This document shows, piece by piece, positions 32,860 through 43,811 of a stretch of 64,000 nucleotides of DNA. This DNA is from JACCXG01 sp963717745 (GTDB lineage Bacteria; Acidobacteriota; Vicinamibacteria; Vicinamibacterales; 2-12-FULL-66-21), in contig CAVQXJ010000008.1 in assembly GCA_963717745.1 (NCBI GenBank), positions 310,001 through 374,000 of the forward strand. Reading direction: 5' to 3'. Made by a program: the position numbers and the translations under genes. Positions within the stretch are counted from its first letter, which is position 1; every line of letters starts with the position of its first letter. The notes under the pieces were generated by a model. That model was not told the origin of the DNA. It did not search any database and saw only the letters and a list, made by a program, of their open reading frames with translations.

Positions 32860-33507
32860 ATGCTGCAATTCGACATCATCACCGAAGCCGACGCGCGCAC
32901 CATCGACATCGGCGCGACCGTCGAGCTCGCGGCCGGCGGGCACGTCACGCCGCTGGCGAAGGATACGCTCGCGGAGCGGCGCGTGACGGTGGTCGGCCCG
33001 GGCTCGCGCGATGCGGGGGCGGCGGCGGATCTGGTGCCGGTGGCGGAGATTCGCCGAGTCGCGATCGGGAGCGATCACAGCGGCGTGGCCTTGAAGGGTG
33101 CGCTGGTGCAGCACCTGCGCGGCCGGGGGCTCGCGGTGAGCGACCTCGGAACGGACGGAACCGCCACGGTCGACTATCCGGACATCGCCGGCGCGGTCGC
33201 GCTCGCGGTGGCCCGGCGGGAGGCTGACGCCGGGATTGCGATCGATGGCGCCGGCATCGGATCGGCGATTGCCGCCAACAAGATCCGCGGCGTGCGCGCG
33301 GCCATGTGCCCGGACGAAACCATCGCCCGCTATTCGCGCGAGCACAACGGCGCCAACGTCATGACGCTGGGCTCGACGCTGCTGTCCGGTCCGGCCGCCG
33401 CGATCAGCATCGTCGACGTCTGGCTCGGGACGGCGATGCGTGAGGAGCGCTATATTCGACGGCTGGCGAAGATCAAGGCTCTGGAGGACCGGGCCGGCCG
33501 GGAATGA
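32860..33507 (+). CDS. rpiB: RpiB/LacA-type sugar-phosphate isomerase with N-terminal extension
   Basis: A 215-residue protein. Residues 75-215 are ribose-5-phosphate isomerase B: VAIGSDHSGVALKGALVQHL, DYPDIAGAVALAVARREADA, GIAIDGAGIGSAIAANKI and REHNGANVMTLGSTLL. The usual active-site Cys position (C in 'GTGIG' context of RpiB) is an Asp here (IAIDGAGIG), so another activity is possible. Residues 1-65 are an added segment (FDIITEADARTIDIGATVEL; GHVTPLAKDTLAERRVTVV), a form I associate with catabolic loci rather than the pentose phosphate enzyme. Followed by deoC after seven bases. Confidence 0.75.
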   Translation: MLQFDIITEADARTIDIGATVELAAGGHVTPLAKDTLAERRVTVVGPGSRDAGAAADLVPVAEIRRVAIGSDHSGVALKGALVQHLRGRGLAVSDLGTDGTATVDYPDIAGAVALAVARREADAGIAIDGAGIGSAIAANKIRGVRAAMCPDETIARYSREHNGANVMTLGSTLLSGPAAAISIVDVWLGTAMREERYIRRLAKIKALEDRAGRE

Positions 33508-33514
33508 ACCACGC

Positions 33515-34402
33515 ATGCTGAACGCCCAGGATCTCCAGCGGCTCATCGAGCTCATCACCGAGGAGGTGATCGCGGCGCAAGGCGCCCGGCCGACCTCGAC
33601 CCGCTGTGCCTGTCATGCGGTCGGCAACGACTGCTGTCCCGACCGCCTGCGCGCCGTGGTCGATGCGGGAGCGAGCCGGCTGGGCATGCACGCGACCGCC
33701 GGCGGCGTGCCGAGCGGCGTCGCCGGCATGATCGACCACACGCTGCTCAAGGCTGACGCGACCCGGGCCGAGATCGAGAAGCTGTGCCGCGAGGCCGCCG
33801 AATTCAAGTTCGCGACGGTGTGCGTCAACCCGGTCTGGGTCGCGGAATCGGCGCGGCTGCTGCGGGGGACCGGCGTCGGCGTCTGCTCGGTGGTCGGCTT
33901 CCCGCTCGGCGCGACCACGCCGGACGTCAAGCACTACGAGACGCGGCGGGCGATCTTCGACGGCGCGCTGGAGATCGACATGGTGATCAACGTCGGCGCG
34001 CTGAAGTCGGGCGATCTCCGCACCGTCGAGCGCGATATCGAGGCGGTGGTCGAGCCGTGCCGCCAGTGCGGCGCGACCAGCAAGGTGATCATCGAAGCGG
34101 CGCTCCTGACCGACGAGGAGAAGATCACGGCCTGTACGCTGTCGAAAGCCGCGGGCGCGGATTTCGTGAAGACGTCGACCGGGTTCGGACCGGGCGGCGC
34201 CACCGCTGCCGACGTCGCACTGATGCGGCGGGTGGTCGGCGCCGAAATGGGCGTGAAGGCCGCCGGCGGCGTGCGCGATCTCGAAGGGCTCAAGGCGATG
34301 GTCGCGGCCGGCGCGACCCGGGTCGGCGCCAGCGCCGGCGTCAAGATCGTGCAGGAATCGAAGGGGCAGAAGCCGGCGGCGAGCGGAGGGTCGGGTTACT
34401 GA
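33515..34402 (+). CDS. deoC: Deoxyribose-phosphate aldolase with Cys-rich N-terminal extension
   Basis: A 295-residue DeoC. The aldolase core starts near residue 70 (MIDHTLLKADATRAEIEKLC) and includes VCVNPVWVAESA, VVGFPLGATTPDVKHYE, EIDMVINVGALKSGD, KVIIEAALLTDEEK, FVKTSTGFGPGGAT (Schiff-base Lys) and GVKAAGGVRDLEGLKAM. It cleaves 2-deoxyribose 5-phosphate to glyceraldehyde 3-phosphate and acetaldehyde. The first 70 residues are extra: an amphipathic helix LQRLIELITEEVIAAQ, then a Cys/His cluster (TRCACHAVGNDCCPDRLR). Short helices like this direct enzymes into bacterial microcompartments, but no shell gene is in the window. Paired with rpiB. Confidence 0.88.
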   Translation: MLNAQDLQRLIELITEEVIAAQGARPTSTRCACHAVGNDCCPDRLRAVVDAGASRLGMHATAGGVPSGVAGMIDHTLLKADATRAEIEKLCREAAEFKFATVCVNPVWVAESARLLRGTGVGVCSVVGFPLGATTPDVKHYETRRAIFDGALEIDMVINVGALKSGDLRTVERDIEAVVEPCRQCGATSKVIIEAALLTDEEKITACTLSKAAGADFVKTSTGFGPGGATAADVALMRRVVGAEMGVKAAGGVRDLEGLKAMVAAGATRVGASAGVKIVQESKGQKPAASGGSGY

Positions 34403-34409
34403 CCGGGTC

Positions 34410-35543
34410 CTATTCCTCCGCGGGGACCACGCCCGGGCCCTGCGGCGGGGTTGGCGGCGAGGCCACCGGAAACGGCACGTCGATGCCTTCCGCCTCGAAG
34501 CGCTGACGGATCCGCTTCCGGAACTCGCGGCCGACCTCCCACTGCTTGAGCGGCACCGTCTTGATGCGCATCTTCAGGACCACCGACCAGTCGCGGAACG
34601 CGTCGACGCCGAGGATCTCCACCGGCTCGAGAATCCACGGACCGTAGGTGGGATCCGCCTGCAGCTCGGCCCCCAGTTTCCGCAGCACCTCCGCCACGCG
34701 GTCGGGGTTCTCGCGATAGGAGATGCCGAGGTCGATCACGTAGTAGGAGAAATCCTTGCTGCGATTGGCCAGGGTGGTGATGGCGCCGTTCGGGAAGACA
34801 TGCACGGTGCCCTCGCCGTCGCGCAGCACGATGGTCCGGAGGTTGATCGCTTCGACCAGGCCGGCGGTGCCGTTGATCGCCGCGACGTCACCGACCCGGA
34901 CCTGATCCTCGAGGATCAGGAAGAAGCCGCTGATGACGTCGCGCACCAGGGTCTGGGCGCCGAAGCCGACGGCGAGGCCGAGAATGCCGGCGCCGGTCAG
35001 GAACGGCGCGATGTTCAACCCGAAGGAATGCAGCATCATCAGCACCGCCACCCCGCTGAGCGCGATGGTCACGACCTTGTTGATGACCGAGCCCAGGGTT
35101 TTGGCGCGCTTGGCGCGCTCCAGCGCATCGAGCGAGGTGCCGCGATTGAGCTCGTATTCGAACCGGGTCACGAGCAGCGCGGTGATGCGGACCAGCGCAT
35201 AGCAAATCACGATGGTCGCCAGCAGCGGCAGCCCGAAATTGAACGACCAGTCCGCGACCCGGGTCAGATGCACGCCGGTTCGCGGCTTCAAGCCGGCCAG
35301 CTCCAGCGCAGGAAAGATCAGGACGGCGACGATCAGCAGGAACGCGGTGGCGCTCACCAGCCGCAATGGACCGCGCACCAGCGGGCTGGTCGACAGGAGC
35401 GTGTCGCCCACCACACCGCGCATCGCGGCCGCCGTGAACCGCCGCGCCAGCCGGGCGCCCAGCCACGCCAGCGCGAGCGTTGCGATCAGCGCCCCGAGCA
35501 CGTAGGGCCAGTCCGCCTGCCCGTCGAAGAGCCGCTTCCACAT
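34410..35543 (-). CDS. MscS-family mechanosensitive channel
   Basis: A 377-residue inner-membrane channel. Four or five helices occupy the first 210 residues; the pore-lining TM3 and its exit are recognisable as GAGILGLAVGFGAQTLVRDV followed by FFLILEDQVRVGDVAAING. The beta and C-terminal cytoplasmic domains follow, with FPNGAITTLANRSKDFSYYV. It protects the cell from osmotic downshock. Convergent with deoC (seven bases between stops); an inverted-repeat element lies upstream of its ATG. Confidence 0.88.
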   Translation of the reverse strand: MWKRLFDGQADWPYVLGALIATLALAWLGARLARRFTAAAMRGVVGDTLLSTSPLVRGPLRLVSATAFLLIVAVLIFPALELAGLKPRTGVHLTRVADWSFNFGLPLLATIVICYALVRITALLVTRFEYELNRGTSLDALERAKRAKTLGSVINKVVTIALSGVAVLMMLHSFGLNIAPFLTGAGILGLAVGFGAQTLVRDVISGFFLILEDQVRVGDVAAINGTAGLVEAINLRTIVLRDGEGTVHVFPNGAITTLANRSKDFSYYVIDLGISYRENPDRVAEVLRKLGAELQADPTYGPWILEPVEILGVDAFRDWSVVLKMRIKTVPLKQWEVGREFRKRIRQRFEAEGIDVPFPVASPPTPPQGPGVVPAEE

Positions 35544-35547
35544 AGGT

Positions 35548-35690
35548 CAAGTTTCCAGTTTCCAGTCGACAGTTTCCAGTCGGCAGTTAGTTCAGGCGTT
35601 GGTTTCCGGAGGTCCGTGGTCCTGGCAGTCGAACGTGAGCCGCGAGTTGTTTGGAGACCGGAAACTGGGGACTCGAAACTGGGAACTGAC
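35548..35690. repeat. Inverted-repeat element, GTTTCCAGT family, copy 1
   Basis: The left side has agtttccagtttccagtc and two more gtttccagt words; the right side has ggaaactgggg and cgaaactgggaactgac, their reverse complements with small changes. The whole gap between the kinase stop and the mscS start is filled by this element. A relative lies at 43705-43798. Confidence 0.75.
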
Positions 35691-35691
35691 A

Positions 35692-37071
35692 CTACCGCGC
35701 CGCGGCCACCAGTGCCGGCTGCGCCTGTTGCACCGGGAGGCGGAGCGTCGCGCGCACGCCGCGGTGGTCGGTCCGATTCTCCAGCTGGAGGCTGCCGCCG
35801 TGGGCTTCGGCGATCTGCCGGCACAGGACCAGGCCGATGCCGGAGCCGCCAGGCTTGGTCGTGAAGAACGGGACGAACAGGTTGCCGGTGTTCCCCAGTC
35901 CCGGCCCCTCGTCTTCCACCCACAGCTCGACGGTCGCCGGTGACGATCCCATGACCCGCTGCCAGCCGACCCGCACCGTGCCGCCGCCGGTCTCGGTGAC
36001 CGCCTCGACGGCGTTGCGAATCAGGTTGATCAGCAGCTGCTCGAGCTGATCGGCGTCGGCCTGAATCGTCTGCGGCGGGCCGGCGGTGACCTTGATGTCG
36101 TGCGCCTTCTCGAACGTCGCCACGCGATCGACGAACGCCGCCACGTCAATCGGCGCCAGCTTCGGCGGCGGCAGCCTGGCCAGCCGCGCATAGGCGCTCA
36201 TGAAGCGGCTGAGCGCCTCGGATCGGGAGGCGATGACGTTGAGGCCGCGCTGCATGTCGTCGCGCCAGTCGGCCGGCGGCGGCTCTCGCTCGATGATGGT
36301 CGAGAGGCTGCCGGCGATCGACTTGATCGGCGCCAGCGAATTGTTCATCTCGTGGCCGATGACCCGGATCAGCCGCTGCCAGGCCTGCCGCTCTTCCTCG
36401 CGCAGCGGCTGGCTGAGGTCGGACAGCACCAGCAGCTCGTGCGGCCGCCCGCCCTGGCGGAACTGGCTGCGGCGGATCTCCCAGCGGCCGACGCCGCCGG
36501 GAAACGCCGTGTTGATCACGCGCGGCACTTCGCCGGCCAGGCAATCCGACATGCCGATCTCGTTGGCGTCGCGCCCGAGCAGCCGCTCGGCCGGCTGATT
36601 GAGCAGCCGCGTCCCGGCGCGGTTGACGAACTTCAGCTCCTTGTGCTCGTCGAAGGTGAACACCGCGACGTCGATTTCCGCCATGACCTTGCGCAGCAGC
36701 GTGGTCGCCTCGAGCGCATCGAGCCGCTGATGACGCAGGGTCTCGACCAGCGCGTTGACCTCGATCATGACCTCGCCGAGCGGATCGCCGCCGCGCGCGC
36801 CGCGCGCCCGGATCGAGAAGTCCCCTTCGCCGAGCGCGGCGAGCAGGTTCGACAGGGTCTGCAGCGGGAGCACGACCCGCTCCCGCAGCGCGAAGGAGAA
36901 GCCCAGGCAGATCGTGACGATCACCACCGTGAGCGTCCACTGCACTTTCGGGGTGTAGTCGCCGGTCCAGAGAAAGATCAGCGAGATCAGCGCCCCCGGC
37001 AGCGCCGACGCCAGCGCCATCAGGAGGATGCGCCGGTCGTGGCTGAGACGAGGTTCGCGGGGGCCTGGCAT
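35692..37071 (-). CDS. Sensor histidine kinase, NtrY-like
   Basis: A 459-residue kinase: two membrane helices (about 15-36 and 44-64), HAMP (RERVVLPLQTLSNLLAALGE), a PAS-type domain (AVFTFDEHKELKFVNRAG), a HisKA-like segment with VIGHEMNNSLAPIKSIAGSL (phosphorylated His in the HEMNN form), and HATPase boxes LIRNAVEAVTETGGGTV, VEDEGPGLGN, FVPFFTTKPGGSGIGLVLCR. The gap to the response regulator upstream is about 70 bases on the same strand, so it is its cognate kinase. It closes the efflux operon that begins at 43441. Confidence 0.88.
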   Translation of the reverse strand: MPGPREPRLSHDRRILLMALASALPGALISLIFLWTGDYTPKVQWTLTVVIVTICLGFSFALRERVVLPLQTLSNLLAALGEGDFSIRARGARGGDPLGEVMIEVNALVETLRHQRLDALEATTLLRKVMAEIDVAVFTFDEHKELKFVNRAGTRLLNQPAERLLGRDANEIGMSDCLAGEVPRVINTAFPGGVGRWEIRRSQFRQGGRPHELLVLSDLSQPLREEERQAWQRLIRVIGHEMNNSLAPIKSIAGSLSTIIEREPPPADWRDDMQRGLNVIASRSEALSRFMSAYARLARLPPPKLAPIDVAAFVDRVATFEKAHDIKVTAGPPQTIQADADQLEQLLINLIRNAVEAVTETGGGTVRVGWQRVMGSSPATVELWVEDEGPGLGNTGNLFVPFFTTKPGGSGIGLVLCRQIAEAHGGSLQLENRTDHRGVRATLRLPVQQAQPALVAAAR

Positions 37072-37143
37072 CTGGGGAACTTACGAGATCAAGGGACCAG
37101 GGATGCCGAAGTTCGGCATGTCCCTTCGCACTCGAGATTCAGC

Positions 37144-38569
37144 CTAGAGCCCGTACCGCTGCAGCCGCCGGTAGAGCGCGCTCCGGCTCAGCCCGAGCGC
37201 CTTCGCGGCCTGGCTGACGTTGCCGTCGTAGCGGGTCATCGCCTTCTTGATCAGGAAGCACTCGACGTCTTCGAGGCTCATGTCCTCGAGCCGGCCGCCG
37301 CCGGTGTCGCGGGCGCTGCGGAGTCCGAGATCGCGTGGGCTTGACCAGCGGGCCCTGGGACATCAGCACGGCGCGCTCGACCGCGTGATCGAGCTCGCGG
37401 ACGTTGCCCGGCCAGGAGTGTTCGAGCAGCATCTGCATGGCGCCGCTCTCGAAGCCGGTCAGCCGCTTGCGGTACCGCTGCGCGTGCTGGCGCAGGAAGT
37501 GCTGCGCGAGCAGCGGCAGATCCTCGCGCCGATCGCGCAGCGAGCGGCAGCCGGATCTCGATGGTGTTGAGGCGGAACAGCAGGTCCTGGCGGAACCGGC
37601 CGGCCGCCACTTCCTCGTTGAGGTCGGCGTTGGTGGCGGAGATGATCCGGGTGTCGACCCGCCGCGTGCGCGACGAGCCGAGACGCTCGAATTCGCCGGT
37701 CTCGATCACCCGCAGCAGCTTGGCCTGCTGGCTGAGCGGCACGTTGGCGATCTCGTCGAGGAAGAGCGTCCCTTGATCGGCGAGCTCGAAGCGTCCGACC
37801 CGATCCGCCTTGGCGTCGGTGAAGGCGCCGCGCACGTGTCCGAACAGCTCGCTCTCGAACACGCCTTCGGACACGCCGCCCGAGTTCACCATCACCATCG
37901 GCCGGGAGGCCCGGCTGGACATGCTGTGCAGCGCGCGCGCCACGACGCCTTTGCCGGTGCCGTTTTCGCCCAGGATCAGCACGTTGGCGTCCGACGGCCC
38001 GACCCGGGAGATCACCTGCAGCACGCTCTGCATCGACGGGGACTCGGCCATCAGGTTGGGCATCCCCTCGCTGCGCAGCAGCGAGTTCTCGGCCTCGAGC
38101 CGCTGCCCCTTGCGCAGCGCCTGACTGAGCTCGATCTGGGTCCGGATGATCGCGAGCAGCCGCGCGTTGTCCCAGGGCTTCTGGATGAAGTCCCGCGCGC
38201 CGCGCCGCATCGCCTCGACCGCGACCTCGACGCTGCCCCAGGCGGTCATCACCACCACCGGCAGCGTGGGGTCGACGCCCTGGATGCGCGACAGCAGGTT
38301 GAGCCCTTCCTCGCCCGGAGGTGGTGTCGCGCGCGTAGTTCAGGTCGATCAGCGCGACGTCGAACTCGCGCGCCTCGATCGCCGCCAGCACGCCGGCCGG
38401 AGACGAGGCGGTCTCGAGCTGGAAGCCTTCGGCCTTGAGCAGCAGCCGCAGCGCCTCGAGCACGTCGGACTGATCGTCGGCGATCAGCACGCGGGGATCC
38501 GCTGGTTCGAGCGCAGCCGGGCCGAGTCGGAGGATCGTGGCGGTCCTTCAGATGGTCGGTGATGAGCAT
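37144..38569 (-). CDS. Sigma54-dependent response regulator (NtrC family), frameshifted
   Basis: About 470 residues in several frames. Receiver: VLIADDQSDVLEALRLLLKA with phosphoacceptor Asp in DVALIDLNYARD, then VVVMTAWGSVEVAVEAMRRG. AAA+ domain: ILGENGTGKGVVARALHSMS (Walker A), SELFGHVRGAFTDAKADRVG, where the sigma54-contact motif is GAFTDA instead of GAFTGA, and TLFLDEIANVPLSQQAKL (Walker B). C-terminal Fis helix-turn-helix: NVSQAAKALGLSRSALYRRL. Frame breaks near 38545, 38325, 37545 and 37335 are single bases. The ATG at 38569 becomes the natural start if the first break is repaired. It should activate the sigma54 promoter upstream of the efflux genes. Confidence 0.8.
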
Positions 38570-38636
38570 TGGTTCACTGCTAAGAATGCCAAAATTGCCA
38601 GAGTGCCAAAAATGCCATGAACGGAGGGTGTCGTCG

Positions 38637-41140
38637 GTCTCGCGTCAGGGTGCCCGATCAAGGGATCGAGCCTGTCATTCGTGGCGCGGCGCGCTGGGAT
38701 GTAGCTGGCGATCAGCGCGATCGGTGCTCGAGCGCAGCCAGCGGATCGATGCCGCGTCGAAGCGTCAGCGGGTCGCGGGTCGCTGACGCCGACGAGCGAG
38801 CGCGCCGCATCAGCCCGGTCAGGCCGAATACGCCGCCGACCAGGCCGATCGCGAGGCCGGCCGCGACCAGGAGCATGCCGTGGCCGAGCACCAGGCCGAG
38901 CACGCTCGACGGCTGCGCGCCGAGCGCCATGCGCACGCCGATCTCGCGCGTGCGCTGCGCCACCGAGTAGCTGGCGACGCCGTAGAGGCCGATCGACGCC
39001 AGCAGCAGCGCCAGCGCGCCGAACACCGCCAGCATCAGCGACGTTGCATCCGCAGCGGCTGCAGCGACGTGCGCGACCTGCTCCTCGAGCGTGCGGATGT
39101 TGAAGACCGAGAGCGACGGATCGAGCTCGCTGCATCGCGCCGCGCACGGCGCTGGCGCAGCGACGCCGCGTCGCCGGCCGGCGCGGACGTGCAGCGTCGC
39201 CTGCCGGCGTGTAGTTCTGGCTCAGCGGCTGGTAGATGAACGTTCTGCGGATCTTCGGCGACGCCGTTGTACTTGCTGTCGCTGCGCGACGCCGATCACG
39301 GTCGTGAAGTCCTCGTCGCCGAAGAACTTGAACCGCTTGCCGAGCGGCATCCTCGCCCGGCCAGAACTGCTGCGGCCATCGTCTCGTTGACGATGACGAC
39401 CTTCGGCGTCGCCGGCGGTGTCGGCGCGCGTGAAATCGCGGCCGCGGACGAGCGGAATGCCGAGCGTCTGCGAAATAGCCGGTGCCGACCGAGTTCACCT
39501 GGACCAGGATCCGGTCCCGTCGTGGTCGTGTCCGCGCCCTTCGGGGAACACGCTGCGCGAGAACCCGCCGGCGAGCGGCGCGATTCTGCGCCATCGCCGC
39601 GCGCCTGCACCCCGGGGAGCGCGGCCGCGCGCTCGACGATCTGCTCGTAGAAGACCTGGCCGCGCTCCGGCGTGTAGCCTTCGCGCCGCAGGTTGAAGTT
39701 CATCACCAGCACGCCGCGCGTCTCGAAGCCGGGATCGATGCGCTGCGATTCACGCAGACTGCGCAGGAACAGGCCGGCCGCGACCAGCGAGATCAGCGAC
39801 AGCGCAACCTGCACGACCACCAGCGCCTGGCGGAGCGTGAGGAGCGCGCGCCAGGCCGCGGCGGTCCGGAGCCGGCCGGGACGATCTCGTTCTTCAGCAC
39901 CGGCACGACGTCGGGCCTCGACGCCTGGAGCGCGGGCGCCAGGCCGAACAGCAACCCGGTCACGACCGCCAGCGCCGCGGTGAACGCGAGCACCCGGCCG
40001 TCGAGCGCCAGATCGGTCGTCGACCGGGAAGGGCAAGCGGCAGGTCGGCGTGCGACGCAGCACGTCGAGCAGTCCACGTTGGCCAGCGCGAAACCGAGCG
40101 CCGCCGCCGAGCAGCGACAGCAGCGGGCTTTCGGTGAGCAGCTGGCGCACCAGGCGCATCCGATTGGCGCCGAGCGCGAGCCGCACCGCGATCTCGCGCC
40201 GCCGGCGGTTGGCGCGCGCCAGCAGCAGGTTGGCGACGTTGGCGCAGGCGATCAGCAGCACGATCCCGACCACGGTCATCAGGATCACCGAGATCTGCAC
40301 GATCGGCGCGGCCGCCATCGCCCGTTGCGGATTCAGCCGGGCCTGGAGCAGCGGCACCGCCGTCGGCGCTGCGCCCCTTGTTGTCGTTGGGGAAGGCCTG
40401 TTCGAGCTGCGCGAAGACCGTCCTGAGGTTGGCCGAGGCCTGCTCGATCGAGACGCCCGGCTGCCAGCCGGCCGAGCGCAAACAGGAACAGCCCGCGGCG
40501 CTGCTCGTACCACTGGAAGTTCGGCTGGGCGACGTCGTGCATCGACATCGGCACCCACACCGACGGTCCGCCGCCGAGCAGGGTGCCGGTGAAGCCCTTC
40601 GGCGCGACGCCGATGACGGTGAACGGGGTCCGATTGAGCGTGAGCGTCCGGCCGATGATGCCGGCATCGCTGCCAAGGCTGCGCTCCCAGAATCCGTGGC
40701 TGACGACCGCCACCGGCGTGGGCTTCTCGTCCTCGGCCGCGATGAAGCCGCGGCCGAGCGCCGGCTCCGCACCGAGCAGCGAGAAGTAGTTCCCGGACAC
40801 CACCTGCGCCTGCATCTGCTCGGATTCCGCGCCGTTGCTCCAGTTCACCTGCGCGAACGCGATCGCGGCCATGCCGGTGAAGACCTGGTTCTGATCGCGA
40901 AGGTCCTTGTAGTTCAGGTGTGAGAGCGGCAGGTTGCCCGGATTGCGCTGATCGAGCATGAACACCGAGGCGATCCGCGCCGGCTCGGAAACCGGCACCG
41001 GCCTCAGCAGGATCGCGTTCACCAGGCTGAAGATCGCCGTGTTCGCGCCGATGCCGAGCGCGAGCGACAGCGCCGCAATCGACGGTGAAGGCGGGGCTCT
41101 TCGCGAGCAGGCGAAGGCCGTAACGCAGATCCTGGAGCAT
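38637..41140 (-). CDS. ADOP/MacB-type efflux permease, heavily frameshifted
   Basis: About 830 codons scattered over all three frames. Start MLQDLRYGLRLLAKSPAFTV; a MacB periplasmic domain (LSHLNYKDLRDQNQVFTGMA; GNYFSLLGAEPALGRGF); an FtsX block (LLIACANVANLLLARANRRR; EIAVRLALGANRMRLVRQLL); a second periplasmic domain (VLVMNFNLRREGYTPERGQV); the last FtsX block (YGVASYSVAQRTREIGVRM) and the end ASYIPARRATNDRLDPLI. At least nine breaks. Unlike orphan ADOPs it has an adjacent ATPase (41293) and adaptor (42162), so it is the permease of a tripartite efflux system. Either decayed or poorly sequenced; the family tail is still in place. Confidence 0.65.
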
Positions 41141-41142
41141 AG

Positions 41143-41291
41143 GGGCTCGCGAGTTCGCGGGCTCGGGGGTCGCGGGTTCGGGGCTCGGGGCTGGGAGGCT
41201 GCGGCCTCGGTCCTGGGCTTGGGATCGCTGCCGCCTCCCAGTCCGGCAGCAGCTCCCGAACCCGCGAACCCCCGAACCCGCGAGCCGCGAG
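41143..41291. repeat. Inverted-repeat element, GAACCCGCG family
   Basis: The gap between the ATPase stop and the permease start is filled by a dyad: ggctcgcgagttcgcgggct and cgcgggttcgggg words on the left are mirrored by cccgaacccgcgaaccc and cgaacccgcgagccgcgag on the right, with an inner ctgggaggctg/ctcccag pair. Being inside an operon, it would form a strong RNA hairpin between the two cistrons. Confidence 0.75.
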
Positions 41292-41292
41292 A

Positions 41293-42036
<744 letters not shown>

Positions 42037-42161
42037 GTTTTCTCCTCGCGGGCGGCCTGTGGCAGCCCTACGAACTTCTTGCGGCACTACTTGCCTGGCG
42101 GCGTCATGCCGCCCTGCCTTTCCTTCCGACAGTTGAATGGCTGCGAGCCGGCAGCGTCAGC

Positions 42162-43441
42162 TCAACTCGACAACCGCACGCGCTGATATTCGTCGTAGGT
42201 CGACATGTCCGACAGGATCACCTGGTCGCCCGGCGCCAGGCCTTCGACGATCTCGATGGTGTTCACCGAGCTCCGTCCAAGCTTCACCGTGGTGCGCACC
42301 GCTTCGCCGTCGGCGCCGACCTTGAACAGGCTCACCGAGCTGTTCTCCTGGCCGAACGCCGGCCGGCCGACGAAGATGATGTTGTCCAACTGCTCCAGCC
42401 GTATCTCGCCGTCCACGCTCAAGTCCGGACGTGCACCGGGAGGCAGCGCCCCTTCGAGCATGATGTCCACACCGACCGTGCCGTTGGAGGAGGCCGGGTC
42501 CATGCGCGAGACCTTGCCCTTGACGCGGCCGTTGCGGGTGTCGACTTCGGCGTACTGGCCGATCCGGATGTCCTTGGTCTGGGTTTCCGCGATGCGCAGT
42601 TCCGCCTTGAGCATGCTCGGGTTGGCGACACGGGCGAGGTTGCTGCCTGGCCCCACCTGCGCGCCGCGCTCCACTTGCGTGGTCGGGTTCGAGCAGACGC
42701 ACTGCAGCACGCCGTGCATCCCCGCCTTGACCTTGAGATCGTCGAGGCGCCGCGCCTGCAGATCCGCCGCCGCCTTGCGCTGCGCGATGTCCGCTTCCTG
42801 CGGCGCCAGCTGCGACTTCATCCCGACGCGGCTGATCTCGAGCCGCTTCTGCTCGACGGAAAGGCGGTTCTTCAGGTCGGCCACCGCGCCTTGCTTTTGT
42901 TTGATCGTCAGGTCGGCGACGAGGCCTGATTTCTGCAGTTCCTCGTTCGAGCTCGAGATCGAGCACCGCCTGCTTGTAGTTCGATTCGATGGTCGCGACG
43001 GCGGATTCCTGCGTCAGCAGGCGCGCTCTCCAGGTCCGCCTTGCGGTTGGCGTATGCCGCCTGCGCCGACTGATACGCGAGCTGCGCATCACGGACCGCC
43101 TGCTCGACGTCGGGATTGCTCAATTCCAGGATGACCGTGGTCGGCTCGACCACCGCGCCGGCGCGCAGGATGATCCGCTCGACCCGGCCCTGCGTGGTCG
43201 CGGAGATCCAGCGGATGTCTTCCGGCACCAGCGTGCCGGAGCCGCGGACCTGGCGCAGCATCTGGCCGCGCTTGACCGTATCCACCCACACCGTCGCGCG
43301 ATCGACGCTCGGCGCCGCCGGCTTGAGTCGCGACACCCCGACCGTGATGCCGGCGATGGCGAGGAGGGCGATCGCCCCGTAAATGATGCGGCGGATCTTT
43401 TTCTTACGGATGACGTCGGGCGAACGAGCAATATCAACCAT
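42162..43441 (-). CDS. HlyD-type periplasmic adaptor of an efflux system, frameshifted
   Basis: About 425 residues. N-terminal inner-membrane anchor (IRRIIYGAIALLAIAGITVG), a lipoyl/barrel part (VKRGQMLRQVRGSGTLVPED), a long coiled-coil hairpin (LSNPDVEQAVRDAQLAYQSA ... LAPQEADIAQRKAAADLQAR) and the second half with GMHGVLQCVCSNPTTQVERG and NGRVKGKVSRMDPASSNGTV. It joins the inner-membrane permease to an outer-membrane channel. Two frame breaks near 43035 and 42960 can each be repaired by one base. First gene of the efflux operon; a sigma54-like promoter lies 55 bases upstream. Confidence 0.82.
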
Positions 43442-43495
43442 GGAGCTGCCTCTGTGCTGAGTCGGGTGAGAGGGTATCCCGCTCAGGACAGATAA

Positions 43496-43510
43496 GCCGA
43501 GAGTGTGCCA
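43496..43510 (-). promoter_or_regulatory. Candidate sigma54 promoter of the efflux operon
   Basis: Read on the minus strand, TGGCACACTCTCGGC has the GG-N10-GC spacing required for sigma54, with a perfect TGGCAC at -24 and a weaker -12 element. It lies 55 bases before the adaptor start. The operon itself encodes a sigma54 activator and its kinase, which makes the match meaningful. Confidence 0.5.
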
Positions 43511-43704
43511 GATTCATCGTGTTCGATAACTCTCAATGATTCTGCAGGTTAGAAGCGGCCTCGCCCCTGCGCTCCGGGTGCCGCCTGCCCGCTTGCGGAA
43601 CCGCCTCGTCCCATGAACGGACAGCTCGCGGAGCGCTGTATGTCTGAGTCGGCTAGGATAACGGACCATTGGACGGAAAACACGGCTGTCCGGTTTAGAA
43701 CAAA

Positions 43705-43798
43705 ATCAGTTTCCAGTTGCCGGTTTCCAGAAAGCGCGTGGCTTTCATAGGTCAGGCTGCTGGCTGCGGAACCGGCAACTGAAAACTGGCAACTGACA
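43705..43798. repeat. Inverted-repeat element, GTTTCCAGT family, copy 2
   Basis: Left arm atcagtttccagttgccggt with a second gtttccag; right arm gaaccggcaactgaaaactg followed by gcaactgac. The arms pair over about 24 bases with few mismatches. It ends 13 bases before the DUF3052 start and shares its words with the element at 35548-35690. Confidence 0.75.
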
Positions 43799-43811
43799 GC
43801 GAAGAGAGCTG

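Larger units (their letters stand above)
43442..43811. other. Regulatory gap between efflux operon and DUF3052 gene
   Basis: About 370 bases between divergent genes. It contains the sigma54-like site at 43496-43510 close to the hlyD-type gene, an A+T-richer patch at 43510-43545, and the repeat element at 43705-43798 next to the DUF3052 gene. No frame in it looks coding. Confidence 0.5.
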
